The notes under the pieces: generated by a model | What the model saw: only the letters and a program-made list of their open reading frames with translations | The model's database searches: none | Told to the model about the DNA's origin: nothing | Assembly (NCBI GenBank): GCA_963565915.1 | Contig: OY751489.1 | Coordinates: 4,340,001-4,404,000 of the forward strand | Direction of reading: 5' to 3' | Origin: Entoloma clypeatum | Lineage: Eukaryota; Basidiomycota; Agaricomycetes; Agaricales; Entolomataceae | Length of the DNA: 64,000 nucleotides | Made by a program: the position numbers and the translations under genes | In this document: piece by piece, positions 1 to 8,611 of the stretch | Layout: each line of letters opens with the position of its first letter | Numbering within the stretch: the first letter of the stretch is position 1

Positions 1-621
1 GATCCGTGTGGGAGGGTCAGTATTCGTTCCGCTGAGCGTAAGGTCAAGGGAAGAAGCGACATGCATGAGATCGGTAGAGAGGCTCGAGGCATAGGGGACT
101 GCCACGTTCCAGAGAGTGGATGGGCAGTTGAAGTCGCCGCCAAGAAAGATGACGGGGGAGGGGAGTGTGTGGGTGTTACGGGTGAGCCATTTGATGGCCG
201 TCCCTGAAGCGTCGGAGTACACGTTGATGAGAAAGACTTGCCGAGATTTGGTGGGCCATAGGGATAAGATTTGGATGTCGGATGGGGCATCAAATTCGTG
301 ATGGAGAACAGGGCGCAAATGCGCGATGTTAGTGTTGAAGTAGGCTACCGTACGGGCTGAGGAGTCGGCCGTGGAAGCGTCTGAGCATATCCAGGATGGG
401 TTTCGGGGATAGGAATAGATAGGGGATCCACTCTTGGAAGAGGTGGAAACGGTGTGGCGGGCAAGGTACTTGACAGGTTCCTGTACAAAATAGATATCGA
501 TATCTTTGTTGTGTCTAACAAGGAAAGATTCAATGATAGCATTAGTTCTCCGAACATTATGGGTACGTAGCTTAAGGGAGACCAGCTCGTCCACGTCAGG
601 TGCTGCGGTTGTATCAACCAT
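1..621 (-). CDS. LINE ORF2, N-terminal endonuclease domain (partial)
   Basis: The frame is open from ATG at 621-619 to the window edge (207 codons). It reads as an endonuclease/exonuclease/phosphatase domain: an Asn in THNVRR near residue 27, the catalytic-Glu motif YFVQEP near residue 48, and the GGDFNC motif near residue 160. These are the metal-binding and catalytic motifs of LINE target-nicking endonucleases. The start codon lies inside the last codons of ORF1 (8 nt overlap, shifted frame), suggesting translation by termination-reinitiation. The reverse transcriptase and 3' end lie outside the window, so integrity of the whole ORF is unknown. Confidence 0.85.
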   Translation of the reverse strand, partial: MVDTTAAPDVDELVSLKLRTHNVRRTNAIIESFLVRHNKDIDIYFVQEPVKYLARHTVSTSSKSGSPIYSYPRNPSWICSDASTADSSARTVAYFNTNIAHLRPVLHHEFDAPSDIQILSLWPTKSRQVFLINVYSDASGTAIKWLTRNTHTLPSPVIFLGGDFNCPSTLWNVAVPYASSLSTDLMHVASSLDLTLSGTNTDPPTRI

Positions 622-3001
622 TAACAACGCCATCGGAGGGGCTGGTCCCACTAGTTGTGGCAGTTTGCGTGGGTTCTGGTCCAGGTCCTGTAGGCGCAAC
701 GTCCTCCATGCTGTCCAGAACCTCAAAGCGATTACGATCAGTGGGGACAAGGGTTGCAACCTTGGCCGCCGTCGTGGTGGTGGGGCGGGCAGCCTTGGCT
801 GCTTTGCGAGACGCATCTTTCGTAGCGGCTTTATCATATGCCTTACGGTGGAAAGAGGGGTCGAAGCGGTTCTTCCAGAACTTGCATATGGTGGAGTCAG
901 AACGGTGGTCTTCACCACAGTTGCGACACCTTGGGGCGTGGTCGCACGGCTGCCCAGCAGGGGTGGGAGCGATGGGAGGATTGGCTTTAGGCGCGCCCTT
1001 GCAACAGGGGGCGTGATGCCTGTGGTTGTCGACGTGGTGAGGGCCACCACACACGGAACAGAGTTGGGGTCTAGAGGGGCAGCCAGTTCCATTGTCTCGG
1101 ATCTGATGCCCCCACTGGAAGCAGTTTCTGCAGAGGGGGACGCCGATGCGCTTGTCCGCCTGTCTGATGGGGGAGGGCCTAAAGTTCGCCTCGACGTTCC
1201 AGCGAATCTTGGTCTTGATGAGGGTGTTCAGGGTAGCCCCACTCTGGGAGTCCTGGATGTCGAAATAGACTGTACACATATCCGCAGTTTTTGAATAGGT
1301 GACGATCCGAGCAGCAGACGTGAGGGCGACTCGTTTCCTCATGACAGCAAAGCAGTGTTTCATGATGATTTTGCCAATGGCCTCAGACGAAATGGGTTCA
1401 TCGTTGAGGACGCGGGGTACGCCAGTCAACTTTAAGAAGGATTTAGATGTCGGAAGATAGACATTGATCTCCGCATCGTCGGCTTTGAGCAAGCATTCAA
1501 CGAACTTGCCGATGTTGGTGAGTTCGACGTCAGTGGGGACGACCCGACCGGTGGAACTGATGGTTTTCATCCTCAATCCTTCAGGGCATAAGTCAGCAGC
1601 CTCGAGGGAGAGAGGAGAGTTGAGGTTCGCAAGCGCTTCAAGAGCAGCTTTATGAACCTCGTCACGTTTCTTGAAAAGAGCCCACTCAGAGCTCGATATC
1701 ATGACAAAGCGCCTATTGGCACCCTTGGTGGTCGAGGACACTCTGGGCTTAGGAACCGCAGGAGCCTTCGGGGTGGGTACATCGCCTCCAGTTTCTGCAG
1801 GCACTTTGCCCGTAGGCGCGGCGTGTGCTCCACTCTTGGCTTTGTTGGCGTAGGAAGGTCTGGGAGCTCTGTTGTAGGCAGAGCCCCTGGGCGGTAAGGG
1901 CGGGAATGCCGACGTGTCGTCGATCCTGGGGGCTCGCTTGACCGTTCCAGAGGATAGACCCCTGGAAGGCTGGGCTGCTGGGGCAGGCGCCAAGGGTAAA
2001 CCCTTGGTGCCGCGCGGAATCGGAGCCTTGCCAGAGCTAGAAGCTTTGGGAGGGGCAGGGGATTTGTGGACTCGCCAGGAGTCCGACATGGAGGCGTCTG
2101 CCGCCTGTGAGGTGGTGGGGGTTTTGGGAGGAGGAGGAGCTTTGGACTTACCCTTGCCTTGGGAGGCGGGGGTCGGAGGCGGAGGGGGGGGGACGTAGTC
2201 CTTGTGAGTGAGATTGCTGTCATCGTTAAGAGTGAAGCCGAGTTTGTCGCCCATAAGAGCGAAGAGCATGAAGAACTCATCTTTGAGGACTCCATCAGAA
2301 GCGATGGCGTCACGCGTGATGCCTCGAATGATGATCCGCTGTGCCAATGAGATGACGGCGGCGGAGAGGGTGGCCGTGTTGAGCCGAGTGAGGGTGCCGC
2401 CAGAGGCCAGACCGAAGTCGATAGCCTCGCCGACAGTTTTGAGTGCAGCGACCATTGCAACGAGGTTGTCCTCGCTGTCACCTGCCATGTTGACCTGTAA
2501 CTCGCTGGGGATGAGATCTTGATTCGGGTTGTTAAGTACATAATCCAGAACATTCTCGAATGTCACGAGTCCGGCGTTAGCAGGAAGCGTGATGGAAGAG
2601 TGCCTCGCTGCCTCGGCACGCCCACTGAAGGGGGTGTCGCTGCGGTAGACAGTCTGAGTGGGAGCTAGAGGCCCCACAGAAATGAGTTGGTCGACATCCG
2701 GAAGAGTGTCGACATCGATCGGTTCTTCTGACCAGTTGCCAGTGGGATTACCTTCCACAGGGCTGACAGATCCAAGGGCAGACTTGCGAGCCTTCTGCCT
2801 GAGACGGATTTCCTCAGCCTTACCAGATGGTGTGGGAGAGGTTGGGGTTTGAGTGCGATCGGCTGGAGAATCCGGCCAATCAAGGGAGACGGGGGGCTTG
2901 GCGACAGATTGGGTGTCGATCCTGGTCGATCTAGCGAGCGATGGAGCCTTAAGGGCCCGACCACCACCAGAGGAAGAGGGGGGTTCGTCATGGAAAGACA
3001 T
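614..3001 (-). CDS. LINE ORF1, nucleic-acid-binding gag-like protein
   Basis: A 795-aa uninterrupted frame from ATG at 3001. The first ~430 residues are low-complexity, rich in Pro, Ser, Ala and Lys, with a run of prolines near residue 270. The C-terminal third holds three Cys/His clusters: CRNCFQWGHQ...C, CSVCGGPHH...C and CRNCGEDH...C, consistent with gag-like zinc knuckles. ORF1 proteins of this type coat LINE RNA to form the retrotransposition particle (family knowledge). It ends with TGA at 616-614, 8 nt past the ORF2 start. No disabling change is visible. Confidence 0.85.
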   Translation of the reverse strand: MSFHDEPPSSSGGGRALKAPSLARSTRIDTQSVAKPPVSLDWPDSPADRTQTPTSPTPSGKAEEIRLRQKARKSALGSVSPVEGNPTGNWSEEPIDVDTLPDVDQLISVGPLAPTQTVYRSDTPFSGRAEAARHSSITLPANAGLVTFENVLDYVLNNPNQDLIPSELQVNMAGDSEDNLVAMVAALKTVGEAIDFGLASGGTLTRLNTATLSAAVISLAQRIIIRGITRDAIASDGVLKDEFFMLFALMGDKLGFTLNDDSNLTHKDYVPPPPPPTPASQGKGKSKAPPPPKTPTTSQAADASMSDSWRVHKSPAPPKASSSGKAPIPRGTKGLPLAPAPAAQPSRGLSSGTVKRAPRIDDTSAFPPLPPRGSAYNRAPRPSYANKAKSGAHAAPTGKVPAETGGDVPTPKAPAVPKPRVSSTTKGANRRFVMISSSEWALFKKRDEVHKAALEALANLNSPLSLEAADLCPEGLRMKTISSTGRVVPTDVELTNIGKFVECLLKADDAEINVYLPTSKSFLKLTGVPRVLNDEPISSEAIGKIIMKHCFAVMRKRVALTSAARIVTYSKTADMCTVYFDIQDSQSGATLNTLIKTKIRWNVEANFRPSPIRQADKRIGVPLCRNCFQWGHQIRDNGTGCPSRPQLCSVCGGPHHVDNHRHHAPCCKGAPKANPPIAPTPAGQPCDHAPRCRNCGEDHRSDSTICKFWKNRFDPSFHRKAYDKAATKDASRKAAKAARPTTTTAAKVATLVPTDRNRFEVLDSMEDVAPTGPGPEPTQTATTSGTSPSDGVVNG

Positions 3002-3173
3002 GTTGAACTACGATCTACTACAACCAGCAACAATCAATGAAAAGGGCGCGGGCACCTAATCACGATGGTGGTGGTTAGAGGAAGAGGAAGGTGAAGGACT
3101 TGGAAACTGCCAGGTCTTTGGTGATGTGGATAGAACCAGTCTCTCCTTCAATGCGCGGAAGGCTTTACACTCG

Positions 3174-3259
3174 TCCGATATGGTGTAACGGCTAACATTG
3201 CCGCCTTTCATAGCGTACATGGTACGCGGCAGCTCGGGGTTCGATTCCCCGTATCAGAA
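3174..3259 (+). tRNA. tRNA-Glu (UUC) with 14-nt intron
   Basis: A cloverleaf can be drawn: acceptor TCCGATA / TATCAGA, a five-pair anticodon stem GCCGC / GCGGC, anticodon TTC at 3207-3209, and T arm CGGGG-TTCGATT-CCCCG. An intron at 3211-3224 sits after position 37, the canonical place. The acceptor has one C-A mismatch at pair 3-70 (TATCGGA would be perfect), and the expected discriminator G appears as A. The gene may be slightly decayed or may tolerate the mismatch. The near-match to other eukaryotic tRNA-Glu sequences makes the identity strong. Confidence 0.88.
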
Positions 3260-3273
3260 GCGTTCTCATTTGG

Positions 3274-3279
3274 TTTTTT
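3274..3279 (+). terminator. RNA polymerase III T-run terminator
   Basis: Six consecutive T residues 14 nt after the tRNA-Glu gene, the usual Pol III stop. Confidence 0.7.
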
Positions 3280-3869
3280 GGTTTTCATTCTTTTGAATGA
3301 ATAAATAGCCGGAATTCTGCGTAAATGCACCAGAGGTCGTTCCTGCTTTTTGGGAGAGGTATTGAAGGAGAATTCCATACTACAGATATCATGGGAGGGT
3401 GAACATATGGAAGCACAAGGAGATCAACATGTACAGGAAGGCGACACGATGCGTGCGGTTTGGCGAGAAGGTGCTGGTGGAAGTGCTCGGCAGCACGATG
3501 AAGCGGAAGCATAAGTAACTCGGAGGATGCTGCCAGATGTGGGGGTCATGGGGGAATTCATGGCTGCGCCATGTGTTGTAAAGTTGATGGGGTTCCCAGG
3601 CCGTCGATGCTGGATGTGGGAGCGATTGTCGGGAAGTACCATTTATTTCAGTTGGTGCAGTATCGTCGACATGTCAGGCTGTTTTGTTAGCCTCAGCCGT
3701 GCACTGCAGAGCGTTCCAGGTTGTGGCACTACTGCATGGCAAACATCGCAAAATGCGACAAAAGTAGGCATTCCCTGTTAATTCACACAATTTTGTTATC
3801 TCCTTGCATCCGTCATCGCATTCGGTTTATCTGCCTACCAGCTTCCTAACAGGTTGGAGTGCCAATGCG
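3280..3869. other. intergenic, no supported gene
   Basis: Only short overlapping reading frames. A 50-codon stop-to-stop frame ending at 3512 (plus) is rich in Lys, Arg and Val and looks protein-like, but has no start, no recognisable domain and no splice partner I could find. Confidence 0.4.
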
Positions 3870-4029
3870 AGGTAAAACCAGAATAGTATGTCAAATAACA
3901 GAAAACCAACAGACTGTTGGTAATTTGGCAAGGAGGGTGCTGGGTTGGAACACGAACTCAAGGTAAAAACAGAATGGTAGGTCAATTAACAGCAAACCAA
4001 CAGATTGTTGGTAAGTTGGCAAGGAGGGT
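3870..4029 (+). repeat. two 69-bp direct repeats with palindromic core
   Basis: Units at 3870-3938 and 3961-4029 are aligned without gaps and differ at about nine positions. Each holds a palindrome of the form ACCAACAG-n-CTGTTGGT (unit 2 has ATTG in place of CTG). A further CTGTTGG-like word occurs just downstream near 4065. Subterminal repeats of this kind are typical of CACTA-type transposons, so this may be the left subterminal region of the Plavaka element. That link is inference. Confidence 0.7.
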
Positions 4030-4606
4030 ACCATGTATTTTTCGTATGTAAGTCAATTTCCGACCTGTTGGTCTCCTGTTATCCCACTCACCAGGCTGCT
4101 GACGTCTTTAACAGGATAGTGACAGTATGCTATTAACCTGAAATGGTAATGTAAATGTGCCGAACACACTACTCACTAGTGGTGGTCCCGACGGCACCGA
4201 CCTCACAATTGATGCTGATGCATTTCTCAGACAGGTTTCTGGATGCCACCGGATATGAGCGTGAGCCACTGAATGAATCAGAGAAGACGCGGCACGCTGC
4301 TTTGCTTATTTACAGAAAAACAAGAAGTTTGACAATCACAATGGAGTCTCGCGGTGTCCGCTTGTAAATAGCCGAAGCGGAGCGCAACGAATGGGTGCAA
4401 CCGTGCTTGTAGCAAAGCCATGCTCACACTCATCTCCCTCTCAGTTGAATAAATACAGTTTATACGTATTTCATTAACTTGAGCTCTTTGAAAAATCGTG
4501 CAATTATAAATGAACAAATGAATAGTATCAGCCATTGTGAGATGTCGTGCAAGGAATATAAGTAATGGATAAGTAATTGGCTCAGAATATAAAATGGTGA
4601 CATGGC
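4030..4606. other. intergenic, no supported gene
   Basis: Short frames only. The words CACTA and TAGTG appear close together around 4168-4185, but no matching inverted terminus was found on the right of the transposon region. Confidence 0.4.
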
Positions 4607-5228
4607 CTACTCGAAGAATTCTGCGGGCGGAGAGGAGATATCGGGAACAAGAACAATGCCATCAATAATCATTTGGAACCGTTGCATTTGCATAGCATCA
4701 GGGTCAAGGTTCCGTTCTTCATTTTCGAGACGGAAGGATGGCGGAAGACTTGACGCTCGTTTGGCGTTGTCGTAGGTGCTGCTGTGGTTTGCAATTGATG
4801 CTACTTGTCGGGAATGATGATGTTTTCCTGTAAATCTCGAATCAGACATCTCAGAGATCAAAAGATAATTGAATTACAGACATACCTTTTGTTAAGCCTT
4901 CCTTCAAGTCGGCAAACTCTTTTTGCACTGCGAGGAAACCCTCCTTCATCTGTTCTTGAAGCGAGCAGAGGCGTTCCTCACGCCTGAATGCATCTTCCTC
5001 CATCTCTTGGATGATCTTCAGTAATTTCAATGAATTAGCCTGTTGGTCGACGAGCATATTCTGGAGGGAAGCATAGTAACTATCGTCGTGAAGCCATCGT
5101 AGATCACGCAGATGCGTGTAGTGCTGAAAATGTTGTCGAAGAGCCAGCAAGGAATTCTCTTCGTGTTCTCTGGTCAGTGGTGTGTGTTCATCCTCAGAAT
5201 CAGAGACATGAGTAGTTTCTGAGGACAT
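4607..5228 (-). CDS. small coiled-coil protein, unknown function
   Basis: Two exons, 5228-4886 and 4827-4607, joined across a 58-nt intron with a GTATGT donor and TTTACAG acceptor (phase 1), giving about 187 aa. Start is the ATG at 5228; an in-frame GTG lies just upstream. The N-terminus is acidic (MSSETTHVSDSEDEHT). The central ~80 residues are rich in Leu, Glu, Gln and Lys with heptad-like spacing, predicting a coiled coil. The C-terminus is hydrophobic and ends PPAEFFE. It starts only 172 nt from the transposase start on the opposite strand, so both may share a bidirectional promoter. I do not recognise the family; it could be transposon cargo or a host gene. Confidence 0.65.
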
Positions 5229-7607
5229 TAGCGGCACTAGGAAAGCTTTTCTTGCAGATAGAGGTGGTCCGCGTCACCGTGAAGTTATTGAAAATTTGCA
5301 CAGCCACAGTCGACACCTTCAGCCTCACCCACGACAACGAACCCGACTAGGATGAGGCTCTTCAGCTTCATCGCCGGAATTCTATTTTTTCTCTTCCTAA
5401 TGCCAATCTGCCAAGGTTGTAATAAGGAACTTTCAACTAATCAAGGGCTCAGGACACACCGGAAAACGTGCAAAAAATACCAAGATTATACTGCGAGGCT
5501 TCTGGACAATGCTGCTGATTACGCCGCACAAGGGAAGTGCAGAAAACTAGAGGGCGGACATGCTGCTCCTTTCCTACCAGATGAAAAATCTCCGGAGACA
5601 GAATCCCAGCCTTCTGGCCTCAACGTGGTTGCGCCAACTTGTATTCCTTCGCCCGATCGTATGATTGCGCCAACAACCTCTGGTTGGCCTCGCAAGTTTC
5701 CAAAACATTACCAAGACTTTCTCCCTTCGCTTCCGACTGCACTTCCTCATATGCCTCCACCCGTTAAACCATCTCTTGAAATAGATGCCATGGAATATCC
5801 TGAGAGCCTGTCCCCATCCCCATCTCCGGCCCACGCCGAGCTCTATGAAACAAAACCAGATAGTTTTGGCTTGTATCAATCATATAATGTCTATCCCCAA
5901 CATGATCCAGACATCGTTCAACAAATAGACGATCTTTGTGATGCTCCCGGACTTTTGGTTGAGCCGGGTGATAGCACAAAGGGTCCTCTACGAGGTCTCG
6001 CGCCAGATATAGCAAACCTGGATCTGGAGAAGCGGCCGTTCTATGCACCCTTCCTAAACCCAACCGTCTTTCGCATAATGGAATGGTTCTATAATTGCTC
6101 CATCGTGAAATCCATATCCCAGCTTAGCAGTCTTGTTAACGATGTTATTCTTGCCCCCGATTTCGACGTGAAGGATCTAAAGGACTTCAACGCCATTCGG
6201 GAGCTCAAACGCATGGACCAAAGCGATGATACGGCACCATTCTCAGGCGAAAATGGGTGGTTCGAGTCATCAGTGAAGATTCGGCTCCCTCCCGCGATCA
6301 AAAAGCAATGTAAACCTGAAAAAGATACACCTGAGTTTGAGGTCACTGGCATTTGGCATAGGAAAATTCTAGAGGTTATAAAAACGGCCTTTCAGGATAC
6401 CAGCGCAAAGACATTCCATTTTACTCCTTTCCGTCTCTTCTGGAAGCCAACACCGGACAGTAAACAACAGCGTGTCGTCACGGAATTGTATAACTCAGAT
6501 GCCTTTCTGGAAGAAGACAAGAAACTTCAGCAGCAACCAAAAGAGCCTGGATGTCATCACGAGAGAGCAATTGCTGCGATTATGGTCTGGTCAGACTCAA
6601 CACATCTTGCAAGCTTTGGCACGGCCTCCCTTTGGCCAGTCTACCTTTTTTTCGGCAATCAAACAAAGTATCAGCGCGCAAAACCAAGTAATTTTGCAGC
6701 CCATCATATTGCATACATCCCCAAGGTATATCGCTGCTCATCATATTTCCACGTCAATTCATGTTAGTTACTATAATAGCTTCCCAACAATCTGAAGGAC
6801 TATTATGAGAAGATATACGGCCAAAATCCATCGAAGGAAATCCTCACACACTTGAAGCGTGACCTCATGCATGCCATCTGGCATTTACTCTTGGACGACA
6901 AAGAATTCATGCATGTCTACGAGCATGGATTTGTGCTTGAGTGTGCTGATGGAATTCTCCGTCGCCTATTTCCTCAATTCTTTACATATTCTGCGGATTA
7001 TCCCGAAAAGCAAGTTTTTTTTATCCCTGTTCAGATGCGATAAATACTCATTTCTTTCTAGAGTTCTTCTTTCAACAATCAAATACTTTGGGAAAATGCC
7101 TTGCCCACGATGCGAGATTAAGAAAGAATTTATTGCAGGGCTTGGTACACATGTAGATGATCAACGGCGAGCTCATAAACGGATTGACGACAATAGCTGA
7201 CAACAAAAGATCAAGAAGGCACGTCGAAGTATCTTTGAAAAGGGCGCGAGGGTTAGTGGCACAACAGTCGAAAACATTTTGCAAGAAAAATCATTTGTTC
7301 CTACTCGGGTATGTGACAGCTTTATTTTCATCTCATAAGTGTGATGTTCTTCTCTCAGAATGCATTTTCTTCGCTGCGGGATTTTGGTTTCAATTTTTTT
7401 GAGATGTTCATTCCGGATCAACTCCATGAGTTTGAACTTGGTGTTTGGAAGTCGGCCTTTGCACATTTGGTTCGTATTCTATATGCCATTGGGCCCCATG
7501 CAGTTCCTGCACTTGATTTACGGTGGGCTGGTTTCTTGAATGTCTTCACACTTTTCATACTAATGACAAGTAAAAGCTATCATCAGGTTCCCACTTTCAA
7601 CGAAACC

Positions 7608-8045
7608 TATTGAACAGCACACCTACATACGCAGGGAAGCCTGGGTAAGATACTCACATTGGAGGTAAGAAGAGAGAGCTTGAGTGATGAAGGTACTTGG
7701 TAAAAGTCCTATATTTGCAGATACAGATACATCGAGTATTTATACCTACAAGGATGCGCACAGACCATGTACAAACAAGTACAAACTGAGTTCTGTCGCA
7801 GAACCATAAACTCACATATATGGTAATATGTGACTTATAGTCATATAGTGTGACAAGCACATGATGTGACATAACATGACATATGTTATGCACGTCTGAC
7901 ACATATCTAATGAGTCAGGGATCTAGAGCGAGTCTAGATTGTTCTAAGTCTAGAACACTTCCATATGTAACTCCATATGGGAATACACATGTTTATAGAC
8001 ATGTGATTGACTGTCGAGACATCCGTCTAGAATGTATTCTCAACA
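7608..8045 (-). repeat. 3' LTR of the gag-only element
   Basis: 438 bp; on the minus strand it begins TGTTGAGAAT and ends TGTTCAATA. It is identical to the copy at 13482-13919. The adjoining internal polypurine tract confirms it as the 3' LTR. Confidence 0.93.
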
Positions 8046-8416
8046 CTCCCCCTCAAGTGTGATTCCGTCAGGTTTCAATACTTGTTCACAAGAAGACATT
8101 CAAGTCCTAGTGAAGAGCCAAATTAAATGGCAGCAGCCGTAAGGGCACTAAAGGGGATCTGCTGTGTCGTTTAGCATACGCTGTCATTTAAGGTCTTATC
8201 AGAGACCCATGAGTCTAATTCCAAGGCAAGAATAGACAGGTCTCATCAGAAGTCAATCTGAGATTAATAGATCATCAAAGGATAAAAATACCTTTGAGAG
8301 ACATGAAATAGCGCAATAAACATGCAGCCATAATGGCGCTTGAAGCAGCCAGTGTAGCGCTTAGAGCAGCCACTGAAGTAATTGATTATTTAATTACTTT
8401 GTACCACTAACTATTT

Positions 8417-8611
8417 TTACTTCTTTTCTGACGTCTTATCGTCGGTGGTCATGGCAGTGTTATTGCCAGAGGGCGATGAAGAAGCAGCGGCGGAGGCTGC
8501 AGTAGTGGTGGTGGTGGTGGTGCTGGCGTTGGTCGAGGCAACATGCGCCAACTGGTCGGCATGTGCGAAGCGAGTGTAAAAGGCGGTGGAGAAGTAGGCG
8601 AAGAATGCCAT
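8417..8611 (-). CDS. small GC-rich ORF inside the LTR element, unknown
   Basis: A 64-codon frame from ATG, in base composition quite unlike the AT-rich sequence around it. The first ~25 residues are aromatic and hydrophobic (MAFFAYFSTAFYTRF). A run of Thr, Ala and Ser follows, then a charged tail ending DDKTSEKK. A TTAAATA word lies about 45 nt upstream on the same strand. It sits near the 3' end of the element, where accessory or captured genes occur. It may be a captured host gene fragment or a short element-encoded membrane protein. Function unknown. Confidence 0.45.
   Translation of the reverse strand: MAFFAYFSTAFYTRFAHADQLAHVASTNASTTTTTTTAASAAASSSPSGNNTAMTTDDKTSEKK

Larger units (their letters stand above)
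1..3060 (-). mobile_element. LINE (non-LTR retrotransposon), 5' part, Tad-like
   Basis: Two consecutive minus-strand frames form the 5' half of a LINE: ORF1 with zinc knuckles, then ORF2 opening with an apurinic-like endonuclease. The reverse transcriptase lies left of the window. The 5' end is not sharply defined; I place it near 3060, downstream of the tRNA gene. ORF1 with CCHC knuckles followed by an EEP endonuclease ORF2 fits the Tad clade common in fungi; clade assignment is inference. No stop or frameshift is seen in the visible part, so the copy may be young. Confidence 0.8.

Noticed and set aside
506..1294. Long plus-strand frame opposite the LINE ORF1 C-terminus
   Set aside because: Antisense shadow of ORF1 with no domain; the minus frame carries the zinc knuckles.
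1699..2553. 284-codon minus frame overlapping LINE ORF1
   Set aside because: Low-complexity Pro/Ser translation of the same strand in a shifted frame; ORF1 accounts for the sequence.
4168..4186. CACTA...TAGTG words as a transposon terminus
   Set aside because: No inverted partner found at 18-19 kb, and a five-base word is too short on its own.
4155..4367. 70-codon plus frame left of the coiled-coil gene
   Set aside because: No domain or splice structure; overlaps an equally long antisense frame.
5352..5399. Hydrophobic leader at the start of the transposase, resembling a signal peptide
   Set aside because: A transposase should be nuclear, and ATG at 5400 puts the Cys/His motif at the N-terminus as in relatives.
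7654..7902. 82-codon frame repeated at 13528-13776
   Set aside because: It lies inside both LTR copies; identity reflects the LTR, not a gene pair.
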